Of a stretch of 64,000 nt of DNA, positions 44,117-52,633 are shown one piece after another. Numbering within the stretch: the first letter of the stretch is position 1; each line of letters begins with the position of its first letter. The stretch comes from Burkholderia sp. HI2500 (GTDB lineage Bacteria > Pseudomonadota > Gammaproteobacteria > Burkholderiales > Burkholderiaceae), in NCBI RefSeq assembly GCF_002223055.1, contig NZ_NKFL01000007.1:744001-808000 (forward strand). Reading direction: 5' to 3'. Under the pieces are notes generated by a model. The model did not search any database. It saw only the letters and a list, made by a program, of their open reading frames with translations, and was not told where the DNA came from. Made by a program: the position numbers and the translations under genes.

Positions 44117-45112
44117 TCATGCCGATTGCGTGGACGCCGGCGCCGCCGCTTCGGCATCGGTTGCGCGGTCGTCCGCATCGTCGTCCACCGTGCGCGGCGA
44201 GAGCCTGCCGCGCAGCAGCGCGTAATAGAACTGCCGGTAGGTGCGGTGGTAATAGCGGATGCGCGGCCCGATCGCGCCATGCAGATCGTGCAGCCGCTCG
44301 ATCGGCAGGTTCGGCATCATGTGATGCTCGACGTGATAGTTGTTGCCGTTCGTGAACCACGTCATGAATGCATTGCTCTCGATCGTCCGCGTGTTGCGGA
44401 ACGGATCGGTGCTCGTCAGGTCGCAGCGGTAATGCTCGGGCATCTCAACCAGCGCATGCACGGGCGCGGCCACGAACACGAGCGGCACGACCCACACCCA
44501 CACGACGAACCACGTGTGCAGCGCGATCGACACACCGGCCAGCAGCGCGATCGTCGCGACCATCAGCAGGTGATCGCGGCGGATCGCGCGCGACACGAGC
44601 GGGTTGTCGCCGAAGCGTGCGCCCGGCACGACGAGCTTCGCGACGTTCTTCGCGAACTGGATATAGTGCGCGGCCATCGACAGCCGCCACGCCCACAGGC
44701 CGAGATTCACGACGGGGCGCGCGCCGTACTGGTCGCCGTAGTCGAAGAACTCCTTGTTCTCGGGCGTGCCGAGCAGCCGGTGATGGCGCAGGTGGCTGTC
44801 CTGGTACGCATGAAACGACACGAGCATCGGCATGCCGAGCAGCACGCCGAACACCATGTTGAGCCGCTTGCTCCTGAATCCCTGGTAATGCAGCGCCTGA
44901 TGCTGCAGCTCGACCCCGTGCGCGTACATCGCGCCGATCAGCAGGATGCCGACGATCTTCAGGACCACGACCGTCGACAGCGCGAACAGCATGCCATGCG
45001 CGATGAGTGCGACGTAGACCGCGAGCTTCAGCGAGAAGACGACGCCGCTCGGGCGGCTCTTCATGTCTGCAACCGGTTTCTGACGGGCGAGAAGCGATGA
45101 GGTGACGGACAA
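44117..45112 (-). CDS. Membrane fatty acid desaturase (probable AfcA)
   Basis: 331 residues from TTG 45110-45112, preferred because AAGGAG lies six bases before it; the ATG at 45064 has no ribosome site. Four or more helices and the three His boxes of membrane desaturases: HGVELQHQALH, SHLRHHRLLG and NNYHVEHHMMP. The diiron site adds a double bond, or a hydroxyl, to an acyl chain with O2. First gene of the leftward afc operon, divergent from the acyl-AMP ligase across a 370-bp promoter with a dyad. Fatty acid desaturase-like AfcA is how I recall the Bcc protein. Confidence 0.87.
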   Translation of the reverse strand: MSVTSSLLARQKPVADMKSRPSGVVFSLKLAVYVALIAHGMLFALSTVVVLKIVGILLIGAMYAHGVELQHQALHYQGFRSKRLNMVFGVLLGMPMLVSFHAYQDSHLRHHRLLGTPENKEFFDYGDQYGARPVVNLGLWAWRLSMAAHYIQFAKNVAKLVVPGARFGDNPLVSRAIRRDHLLMVATIALLAGVSIALHTWFVVWVWVVPLVFVAAPVHALVEMPEHYRCDLTSTDPFRNTRTIESNAFMTWFTNGNNYHVEHHMMPNLPIERLHDLHGAIGPRIRYYHRTYRQFYYALLRGRLSPRTVDDDADDRATDAEAAAPASTQSA

Positions 45113-45482
45113 AATGCTCTCCTTGGCCGGACCCTGCCCGGCACGATGACGCGGCGACACTGGCGCGCTGCCGGGTTGCAATTCTTCTGTGAGTCGATGC
45201 TTCGGACAAACGAATTTTCCGAACGCATTGCATGACGCCCGCGCATGAGCGCACCACATCGTGAACTAGACGACCGGTCGAATGCGTACCGACCATTCAC
45301 CTCGCACGGGCTCGCGCGTATACACACATGGCAGTGCCGAGTGGATGCGTGCTGCTCATGCATAGCCTGCAAATATTCCGTTTGTCGCGTCATGTCGATC
45401 CGGCAAGAATCCCCCTCACTCGACGAACGGCGCCGCCGGCACCGTGGCGCGAGCGGCCGTGTTCCTCAAGGGGAGAATCCTC
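45113..45482. promoter_or_regulatory. Divergent afc promoter region
   Basis: 370 bp between the leftward desaturase gene and the rightward ligase operon. It must contain both promoters and carries the perfect TTCGGA-N11-TCCGAA dyad at 45201-45223. No gene is seen inside. Confidence 0.7.
45201..45223. promoter_or_regulatory. Perfect dyad in the divergent afc promoter, candidate ShvR operator
   Basis: TTCGGA (45201-45206), 11-bp spacer, TCCGAA (45218-45223): a perfect inverted repeat with LysR-type spacing. It is about 90 bp from the desaturase start and 260 bp from the ligase start. A related site lies upstream of shvR. Confidence 0.6.
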
Positions 45483-47246
45483 GTGACGAAGTGCGCATCC
45501 ACCATTCATCGCCTCATCGAATCGCTCGAGGACGTCGCGGGCGCCATGCATCGCATGACGTTCGTCGACGACGCCGGCAACGAGGCGAGCATCACGTACC
45601 GGCGCTTCGCTGAAGAAGTGTTTCGCCAGGCCGGCGCGCTGCGCGAACTCGACGTGCGCGAGAACGACATGGTGATGCTGGCGTTGCCCGCGTCGGTCGA
45701 GCACGCGGTCGCGATGATGGCCTGCGTGATGACGGGCGCACTGCCCTGCACCGTGCCCGTTCCGACGCGCCGCGCCACGACCGGGCGGCAGGTGATCGAT
45801 GTCGCCTGCGAGCTGTACCGGCCGCGCCTCGTCATCGCCGCGGATGCGCAGTCGGCCGCATGGCGCGACGATGCGTTTCCCGCTTCGTCCACGCGCGTCG
45901 TCGATCTCGACACGCTGTCGCTCGTCGCGGATGCCGGCGCGCGCGCGCTGATCAGCGCGAAGCATGGCCGCGATCCGCATCATGTCCAGCTCACGTCCGG
46001 CTCGACATCGCACCCGAAGGCCGCGGTCCTCAGCCACGAGAACGTGATCGCGAACGTGCTCGGCATCGGCGGGTCGGTGCGTTTCGACATTGCGGCCGGC
46101 GACGGCACCGCGTCGTGGCTGCCGCTCTATCACGACATGGGGCTGCTCACGCTGCTGTCGAACCTGCATTACCGTGCGCCGCTGCTGATGATGCAGCCGA
46201 ACAGCTTCATCCGGAATCCGCTCGGCTGGTTGAAGCGCATCGCGTCAGCGCGCGCGACGACGACGTCGGTGCCGACCTTCGCGCTGCGCTACTGCGTGCG
46301 CCGTTTCAATGCCGCCGCGATGGAAGGCGTGGATCTTTCCGCGTGCCGCAACATCTTCATCGGCGGCGAACGCGTGGACGACGCGACGCTGCGCGACTTC
46401 GCCGCGACGTTCGCGCCGTACGGTCTCGCCGCATCGGCGCTGCAGCCGTGCTACGGGATGGCCGAATCGACGCTCGCGGTATCGATGCATCGTGCGTGGC
46501 ACGACGGCGCCGTTGACGGCGCACCGTACGTGATCGCCGACACGCTCGACCGTCGCGCGCTGATCGAGCGCCGCGACGCGCAACCGGCCGCCGCGAACGA
46601 CGGCGCCGACACCGACACCGAAACCGTGCTCGCGATGGGCACGCCGATCGAGGGCATGGCGTTCCGGATCCTCGACGACGGCGACCACGCGCTGGCGAAT
46701 CGCGCGGTCGGCGAAGTCGCGATCCGCGGCACGTCGGTGATGCTCGGCTACCTGAACCCCGACGACGGCTCGATCGCCGCGCCGCTGACGGCCGACGGCT
46801 GGTTCCGCACCGGCGACATCGGCTATATCGCCGACGGCCAGCTGCACATCCTCGGGCGCAAGAAGGAAGTCATCATCATTCGCGGCAGCAACTACTTCCC
46901 GCACGAAATCGAGGAAGCGTTGGCGTCGCATCGCACGCTGCGCAAGAGCACCTGCATCGCGTTCGGGCTGCCCGACCCCGAGACGGGCACCGAGCGGCTG
47001 GTCGTCGCGATCGAGGCGCGGCCCGTCGACGCGACGCCGCAGACGCGTGCCGAGTGCCAGCAGCTGCTCGCGTCGCGCATCGGCTTCGCCGCGCAGGATC
47101 TGTGCTTCGTCGAACCCGGCTCGCTGCCGCGCACGACGAGCGGCAAGCTGCAGCGCCTGAAGTGCCGCGACCTCTATGCGAGCGGCGCGCTGTCCGTGAT
47201 CCACGCGACGGCCGCCGCCGAAGCCGGCCAGGGAGCGTACGCATGA
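45483..47246 (+). CDS. Fatty acyl-AMP ligase (FAAL-like; probable AfcC)
   Basis: 587 residues from GTG 45483, with AAGGGGAG upstream. Adenylation motifs in order: LTSGSTSHPKAAVLSH, PLYHDMGL, CYGMAESTLAVS, GWFRTGDIGYI, GRKKEVIIIRGSNYFPHEIEEAL and the catalytic lysine in RTTSGKLQR. The LYHDMGL and RGSNYFPHEIE wording is typical of fatty acyl-AMP ligases, which load acyl chains onto carrier proteins rather than CoA. It probably primes the acyl carrier protein encoded at 52372. First gene of the long rightward operon; its stop overlaps the next start (ATGA). I recall AfcC as an acyl ligase. Confidence 0.9.
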   Translation: MTKCASTIHRLIESLEDVAGAMHRMTFVDDAGNEASITYRRFAEEVFRQAGALRELDVRENDMVMLALPASVEHAVAMMACVMTGALPCTVPVPTRRATTGRQVIDVACELYRPRLVIAADAQSAAWRDDAFPASSTRVVDLDTLSLVADAGARALISAKHGRDPHHVQLTSGSTSHPKAAVLSHENVIANVLGIGGSVRFDIAAGDGTASWLPLYHDMGLLTLLSNLHYRAPLLMMQPNSFIRNPLGWLKRIASARATTTSVPTFALRYCVRRFNAAAMEGVDLSACRNIFIGGERVDDATLRDFAATFAPYGLAASALQPCYGMAESTLAVSMHRAWHDGAVDGAPYVIADTLDRRALIERRDAQPAAANDGADTDTETVLAMGTPIEGMAFRILDDGDHALANRAVGEVAIRGTSVMLGYLNPDDGSIAAPLTADGWFRTGDIGYIADGQLHILGRKKEVIIIRGSNYFPHEIEEALASHRTLRKSTCIAFGLPDPETGTERLVVAIEARPVDATPQTRAECQQLLASRIGFAAQDLCFVEPGSLPRTTSGKLQRLKCRDLYASGALSVIHATAAAEAGQGAYA

Positions 47247-47953
47247 CGACCGCCACGCTCACGCCGGTGCTCGAACTGCGCGACGTCTCGCGCGTGTACG
47301 AGGGCGCGGGCCGCGTCGTCGCGGTGCGCGGCGCGACGATCTCGATCGGCCGACGCGACGTCGTCGCGCTCGTCGGCCCGTCGGGCAGCGGCAAGAGCAC
47401 GTTGCTCAACCTGGCCGGCTTTCTCGACGTGCCGAGCAGCGGCGAACGCTGGCTCGAAGGCCGCCGGATCGACGATGCGCCGGACACACTCGAACGGATT
47501 CGCCGCGAGCGCATCGGCTTCGTGTTCCAGCAGTTCAACCTGATTCCGGTGATGTCGGCGCTCGAAAACGTCGAGCTCGGCTGCTTCGCATGGGGCACGC
47601 CGCGCACGCGCCGCGAGCGCGCCCGCGCGATGCTCGACGCGGTGGGGCTCGCCGCGCGCGAACGTCATCGCCCCGGCGAGCTGTCCGGCGGCGAGCAGCA
47701 ACGCGTTGCACTGGCGCGCGCACTCGCCAAGGAACCGGCGATCGTGATCGCGGACGAGCCGACCGCCAGCCTCGACAGCACCAACGCACGGGCAGTGGCC
47801 GAGCTGATCCTCGACACCAACCGCACGCTGGGCACCGCCTTTCTGATTGCGTCGCACGACGATCGTCTGTGCGCGCACCTGCCGCGCCGCATCGAGATGC
47901 GCGACGGCGTACCGGGAGTGAATCGTGAACTGGTCGACGTTTGCGTGGCGTAA
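47243..47953 (+). CDS. LolD/MacB-type ABC transporter ATPase (probable AfcD)
   Basis: 236 residues. Walker [20 protein letters not shown]-loop FVFQQFNLIP, signature LSGGEQQRVALARAL, Walker B IVIADEPTASLD and H-loop IASHDDRL. The subfamily powers FtsX-fold permeases that move lipids or lipoproteins out of the inner membrane (Lol, MacB). The permease gene begins inside its 3' end (29-bp overlap), and a LolA-like protein follows, so the three make one transport unit. Confidence 0.92.
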   Translation: MTTATLTPVLELRDVSRVYEGAGRVVAVRGATISIGRRDVVALVGPSGSGKSTLLNLAGFLDVPSSGERWLEGRRIDDAPDTLERIRRERIGFVFQQFNLIPVMSALENVELGCFAWGTPRTRRERARAMLDAVGLAARERHRPGELSGGEQQRVALARALAKEPAIVIADEPTASLDSTNARAVAELILDTNRTLGTAFLIASHDDRLCAHLPRRIEMRDGVPGVNRELVDVCVA

Positions 47954-49142
47954 CCTCTGGCGCAACAAGCGCCGCACCGTGCTGACGATGGCGATGATCG
48001 GCGTCGCCGCGTTCGCGTCGAGCCTCGCGCTCGGCTACGTGATCGCGACCTTCGATGCGGTGCGCGAAGGATCGATCGACAGCGGCGTCGGCCACGTGCA
48101 GGTGCTGCACCACGGCTATCTCGACCTGATCGGCGAACGTCCGCTGCAGTACGGGCTCACCGCCGACGAGCAGGCCACCGCCACGCACGCGATCGCGGCG
48201 CTGCCCGGCGTCGCGACCACCGCGCGCGGCATCGACTTCGACGGGTTGATCTCGAACGGCGATCTCAGTTACGGCTTCGTCGGCGAAGGCATCGAGCCGA
48301 ACCGCGAGCCGCCCGGCTTCTTCGACTATCACACGGTGCTGTCGGGCCGTTACCTGTCGCCGACGAATCCCGGCACCGAAGTCGTCGTCGGCGCCGAACT
48401 CGCGCGCAAGCTCGGCGTGCACGTCGGCTCGGTCGTGCAGTTGATGGCGTCGACCGCGCACGGCGGCATCAACGCGACCGACGCGCAGATCGTCGGCGTG
48501 ATGAGCACCGGCAACAAGGACGTCGACGAGCGGATCGTCAACGTGACGTTCACGGCCGCACAGGCGCTGCTGCGCACCGACCGGGCGTCGCGCATCGCGG
48601 TGTTCCTGTCGGACACCGCGCACACGCCGGCCGCCGCCGCGTCGCTGCGCGCCGCGCTGCCGACGCTCGACGTGAAGACCTGGGACCAGCTCGTGTCGCT
48701 CTATCACCAGGTCGTCGCGCTGTACAAGAACCAGTTCTCGGTGTTCGGCGCGATTCTCTGCCTGACCATCCTGCTGTCGATGAGCAACTGGATCCTGATG
48801 AGCATCGTCGAACGCCGCCGCGAGATCTCGACCCTGCGCGCGCTCGGCGTGCCGGCCGCGACGGTGCGCGGCGTGCTGATCCAGGAGACCGCCTTCCTCG
48901 GCCTGCTGGGCGCCGCCGCCGGCATCGCGGTGGCGCTGCTGACGATGGTCGCGCTCAATCACGCACAGATCCACCTGCCGCCGCCGCCGGGGCGCGTGAA
49001 GTCGATCCTGCTCGAATTCACGGTCTCGCCGGCCGCCGTGGCCGCCGTCGAAGGCGCGTTCGTCGTGCTCGGGGTGGCCGCCGCGCTGCTCGCGACGCTC
49101 GGCCTCGCCAAACGCAACATCCTCGAAGGACTCGCCCCATGA
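47925..49142 (+). CDS. FtsX/LolE-family ABC permease
   Basis: 405 residues from GTG 47925. One N-terminal helix (about 19-40), a large periplasmic MacB-PCD-like domain (about 45-265) and a C-terminal FtsX domain with three helices (about 275-300, 325-355, 370-395) including MSIVERRREISTLRALGVPAATVRGVLI. A single permease gene implies a homodimer. It probably extracts a lipid or the afc product from the inner membrane and hands it to the LolA-like protein. Overlaps the next gene by 4 bp. Confidence 0.9.
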   Translation: MNWSTFAWRNLWRNKRRTVLTMAMIGVAAFASSLALGYVIATFDAVREGSIDSGVGHVQVLHHGYLDLIGERPLQYGLTADEQATATHAIAALPGVATTARGIDFDGLISNGDLSYGFVGEGIEPNREPPGFFDYHTVLSGRYLSPTNPGTEVVVGAELARKLGVHVGSVVQLMASTAHGGINATDAQIVGVMSTGNKDVDERIVNVTFTAAQALLRTDRASRIAVFLSDTAHTPAAAASLRAALPTLDVKTWDQLVSLYHQVVALYKNQFSVFGAILCLTILLSMSNWILMSIVERRREISTLRALGVPAATVRGVLIQETAFLGLLGAAAGIAVALLTMVALNHAQIHLPPPPGRVKSILLEFTVSPAAVAAVEGAFVVLGVAAALLATLGLAKRNILEGLAP

Positions 49143-49879
49143 TTCGCATTCGCCACCTGGCTGCCGCGCTCGTCGCGTGCACGCCGCTCGTGCATGCCGC
49201 CGACGCCCCGACGGCCCAGACCATGCTTGCCCGTGCCGACGCATACCGCAGCACGGCCGCCGATACGCAGACGAACATCCAGATCACGAACGAAGTCGGC
49301 GGGCAGTCCGGCGACGCGACACGCTATCTCGTCTATACGCGCGGCAACGGCGACACGCTCGCGCTGACGCGCAGCGGCGAGAACGACGGCCAGAAATACC
49401 TCGCAACGACGCGCGGCCACTGGTTCTACGTGCCGAACACGCGCAGCGCGGTCCGCATCAACGGGATGCAGCGGCTACAGGGCGAGGTCGTGATCAGCGA
49501 CATCACGCGCACGCACTGGGCGGACAGCTATCACGCATCGGCCGCGCCGGGCGCGACGACGATCGCCGGCAAGCCGGCCACCGAGCTCGATCTGACCGCG
49601 ACCGATCCCGACAACGTCTACCCGACGATCAAGCTGTGGGTCACGCCCGATACCGACGTACCGGTGCGCGCGCAGTTCTTCCTCGCGAGCGGCCTGCTGT
49701 TCCGCAGCGCCGATTTCTCCGCGCCGGTCGATGCGAACGGGCGCAAGGTGATCCGCAAGATCACGTATCGCAACGAGATCGAAAAGCAGCGCGCGAGCGT
49801 CGTCGACATCCTCGACGGCCAGCCGCGCAAGATTCCGTCGGGCTGGTTCAATCCCGACACGCTTGCCGATGGCCAGTGA
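49139..49879 (+). CDS. Periplasmic LolA-like (outer-membrane lipoprotein-sorting) protein
   Basis: 246 residues with a Sec signal peptide (MIRIRHLAAALVACTPLVHA). The half-barrel LolA-like fold is suggested by TQTNIQITNEVGG, GDTLALTRSGENDGQKYLATTRGHWFYVP, VISDITRTHWADSY and FFLASGLLFRSADFS. Members of this family carry hydrophobic ligands across the periplasm. Encoded between a LolE-like permease and an outer-membrane barrel, so it is the likely shuttle. Confidence 0.83.
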   Translation: MIRIRHLAAALVACTPLVHAADAPTAQTMLARADAYRSTAADTQTNIQITNEVGGQSGDATRYLVYTRGNGDTLALTRSGENDGQKYLATTRGHWFYVPNTRSAVRINGMQRLQGEVVISDITRTHWADSYHASAAPGATTIAGKPATELDLTATDPDNVYPTIKLWVTPDTDVPVRAQFFLASGLLFRSADFSAPVDANGRKVIRKITYRNEIEKQRASVVDILDGQPRKIPSGWFNPDTLADGQ

Positions 49880-51188
49880 CAACAACGCCCATGTCGACGC
49901 CCATCGTGACCGCCGCCTTCCATCATCCGGCCGACTCTGGCCCGCCGCCGCGCTCGCCGTCCCGCTTGCGCTCGGCTGCACGCTCGCGCACGGAGAATCG
50001 CTGATGGAACAGTTGAGCACGCTGAACGGCATCGCATACGCACGCACCGTCGACAGCATGGACGGGCACGCGCTGTTAGGCAACCTGATCGGCGACCAGC
50101 CGCGCAACCTGCAGGAAGCGGGCCTGCTCGCGCGCATCGACGGCGAGAACCTGTTCATGAACGCCCGTGCCGTGGCCAGCAACCACTCGCTCGGCGCGCA
50201 GGCCACCCGCTTCAACGAGGCCGGCGTGCGCTACGCATTCGACAACGGCATCACGCTCACCGCCGGCAAGCGGATCGATCCGCTCGATACGTCGCAGGCG
50301 TTCTTCCCGCTCGGCTTCTTCCAGAAGCGGGCCGCGACGGCCGACATCTACGACCGCTACGGCGACGTCGAAGGCACGCCGCTCGTCGAAGCGAAATGGG
50401 CCGGCGAACAGACCACGCTGCAGTTCATCGCCGGGGAAAACCGCACGCTGCGCAGCGACGTCGACAACCGCGACGTGCAGGGCGCGACGCAGCTCGTGCG
50501 CGGTGCGTACAACTGGTCGGGCGGCTCGGCCGCGTTGCTCGCCGGCCGGCATGCGGGCCATGGCGGCGCCGGTGCGACGCTGTCGTTCGACGTCGCGCGC
50601 TCGAACACCGTCTATGCAAGCGCGTGGCTCGAGCGCGGCACGACACGGCCATTGCCTGCGTTCATCGCGAACGGCACGCCGCTCGATTCCCCGGCCGCGT
50701 ACGACGCGGTCGATCGCCGCAACGATCGCCAAGTCATGTGGCGCAGCGCGGTCGGCATGCAGAGCGCACTGCCCGGCAACTTCTCGCTGATCGTCGAGTG
50801 GTCGCACGACGAGGCGCGCTACGACGCGAACCAGTGGCGCCAGATGGTCGGCGCGGTCCGCGTGAACAACGCGCTCCTGCCCGTCGCGCCCGGCGCGGCG
50901 CTGGGCGGCCTCGGCGGCACGGCCGATTTCGTGAGCGTCGACGGCAACCTGCGCGACTACCTGTTCGCGCGGCTCGGCAAGAAGATCGGCCGCGTCGAGT
51001 ATTCGCTGCGCGGCGTCTATTCGCCGCAGGACAAGGGCCTGCTCGCGATCGCGCAGGTCGTCGCCGACGTGAACAAGCGCGTGAGCGTCGACGTCGCGGT
51101 CACCCGCGCGTTCTCCGACAGCAATTCCGAGTACCGGATGGTCGGTCTCGGCACCCGTATCGACGCCGCCGTGCGCGTGCGCTTCTGA
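49869..51188 (+). CDS. Outer-membrane beta-barrel protein
   Basis: 439 residues from ATG 49869 (an in-frame TTG at 49863 is possible); its start overlaps the LolA-like gene. A twin-charged start leads to a hydrophobic segment (about 22-42, ending AHGES). The body alternates short polar and aromatic strands (FNEAGVRYAFDNGITLTAGKRID, SLIVEWSHDEARYD, GRVEYSLRGVYS), and the chain ends DAAVRVRF with the C-terminal phenylalanine used by the BAM machinery. Family not recognised. It could be the outer-membrane exit or acceptor of the pathway. Confidence 0.75.
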   Translation: MASDNNAHVDAHRDRRLPSSGRLWPAAALAVPLALGCTLAHGESLMEQLSTLNGIAYARTVDSMDGHALLGNLIGDQPRNLQEAGLLARIDGENLFMNARAVASNHSLGAQATRFNEAGVRYAFDNGITLTAGKRIDPLDTSQAFFPLGFFQKRAATADIYDRYGDVEGTPLVEAKWAGEQTTLQFIAGENRTLRSDVDNRDVQGATQLVRGAYNWSGGSAALLAGRHAGHGGAGATLSFDVARSNTVYASAWLERGTTRPLPAFIANGTPLDSPAAYDAVDRRNDRQVMWRSAVGMQSALPGNFSLIVEWSHDEARYDANQWRQMVGAVRVNNALLPVAPGAALGGLGGTADFVSVDGNLRDYLFARLGKKIGRVEYSLRGVYSPQDKGLLAIAQVVADVNKRVSVDVAVTRAFSDSNSEYRMVGLGTRIDAAVRVRF

Positions 51189-51203
51189 CAGGAACCCTGC
51201 CCC

Positions 51204-52313
51204 ATGTCCACGCTTTCCGCTCCCGCTTCGTCCGCCGCCCCGTTCACGCCCGCGCCGCTGCTGCTGCGCGTGGCCGACCGGGCCGCGTATCCGGTGCTGC
51301 GCCACTTCGACACGATCGCGTCGCTCGGCACGCCGCCGCGCGCGGCGAGCCGGCTCGTCGAAGCCGCTGCCGTGCGTCTGCTCGACAGCGAGATGGTGAT
51401 CGCGCTGCATGCCGCCACGCCGGACGTGCTGCCCGATTCGTCCGCGTCGACGCCGCTGCGGCACGAAGAAGCGCCGCTCACCGAAGCGTTGCTCGAACAA
51501 ATCAGCCGCGAAGGGTTTCATCACCTGTTCAAGCCGTTCATGCGCGCGTTCATCCGCATCATGTTCGGGCTGTTCTTCTCCGACGACCAGAACCGTCGCG
51601 CCTGCGACTGCATCGACAGCGGCCACAACTTCGCGTTCCTGATGAGCGACGGCGGCGGCCCGACGCTCGCTGCATGGCGCACCGTCGTGCGCAGCGACGA
51701 CAACGGCCTCGCGCTCACCGTCGACAAGGTGTGGGGCATCGAAGCCCACCGCGACTGCATGGCGGTGGTCGCCGCGCGGTTGCCGGGCGTGATGTTCCCG
51801 GCCGCCTACCTCGTGTGGCCCGACGAGTACCGGAAGCTGAAGCGCACGACCTGCGGCGCGCCGTTCCTCGCCGGCAACCTGCAGCTCGCGAACGTCGGCG
51901 GCCAGGTGCGCGCCCATGCCGAGGATCGCCTGCGCATCGGCGGCCCGACCGTGTTCAACAAGTACCTGACCGTCGTGCGCCCCTACTTCGTCCGCGCGCT
52001 GATGGCGCACGTCGGCTGGCTCGCGCAAACGGGCCGCATCGAACTCGACGCCGACGCCCGCGCCGTCCACCAGTTCATCGCCCACGCCGCGCGCAGCCAG
52101 ACCGACGACGCGCACTACAGCTTCGGCAAGGTGCAGCGCGTGCTCGCGATCAAGCTGCTGTCGAACGAGTTCCTGACGGCGCTCGTGCGCGACGGCAGGG
52201 TGGCGACCTTCGACGACCAGCGCGACCTGCTGGCGTTTTCGAAGATGGAAGGCAGTTCGTACCGCTGTTATCACGAGCTTCGCAAGAGCCTGCGCTGCGA
52301 AGCCGGCAGTTGA
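51204..52313 (+). CDS. Eroded acyl-CoA dehydrogenase-like protein
   Basis: 369 residues, shorter than usual acyl-CoA dehydrogenases. A middle section (SDGGGPTLAAWRTVVRSDDNGLALTVDKVWGIEAHRDCMAVVAARL) aligns by eye with the flavin-binding TGSDxxAxxT...GxKxxItNa...A part of that family, but the usual motif letters and the catalytic glutamate context are not clear. The C-terminal half is helical. It may bind an acyl-ACP without catalysis, or act on an unusual substrate. Between the barrel and carrier protein genes, same strand. Family call is tentative. Confidence 0.55.
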   Translation: MSTLSAPASSAAPFTPAPLLLRVADRAAYPVLRHFDTIASLGTPPRAASRLVEAAAVRLLDSEMVIALHAATPDVLPDSSASTPLRHEEAPLTEALLEQISREGFHHLFKPFMRAFIRIMFGLFFSDDQNRRACDCIDSGHNFAFLMSDGGGPTLAAWRTVVRSDDNGLALTVDKVWGIEAHRDCMAVVAARLPGVMFPAAYLVWPDEYRKLKRTTCGAPFLAGNLQLANVGGQVRAHAEDRLRIGGPTVFNKYLTVVRPYFVRALMAHVGWLAQTGRIELDADARAVHQFIAHAARSQTDDAHYSFGKVQRVLAIKLLSNEFLTALVRDGRVATFDDQRDLLAFSKMEGSSYRCYHELRKSLRCEAGS

Positions 52314-52371
52314 CCCACGCGACAGGCCGATCGATCCCGATCAACCCACTTCATTATCAGGAGCTCCTCTC

Positions 52372-52626
52372 ATGACGACCCAGAACGTTCCGGCCGACGC
52401 GCTCGACATCCTGTCCCGCGAAGTCGCGAAGATCCTCAACGTCGAGACCGTCGACACCGACGCCGGCATCGGCGAACTCGGCATCGATTCGCTGAACATC
52501 GTCGAGCTGATCGTGTTCTGCGAACAGCTCTACGGTTCGATCGACCCGGAAGCGCTGAACATCACGCAGTACACGACGCTGCAGCAGCTCGACGCGCAAC
52601 TGCGCCGCCAGCAGCACGCCGCCTGA
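52372..52626 (+). CDS. Acyl carrier protein
   Basis: 84 residues, acidic four-helix carrier. The phosphopantetheine attachment serine is S40 in ELGIDSLNIVELIV. AGGAG lies upstream of the ATG. It is the only carrier protein in the window, so acyl chains loaded by the FAAL and modified by the desaturase, diiron and condensing enzymes probably ride on it. Confidence 0.93.
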   Translation: MTTQNVPADALDILSREVAKILNVETVDTDAGIGELGIDSLNIVELIVFCEQLYGSIDPEALNITQYTTLQQLDAQLRRQQHAA

Positions 52627-52633
52627 CACGACG

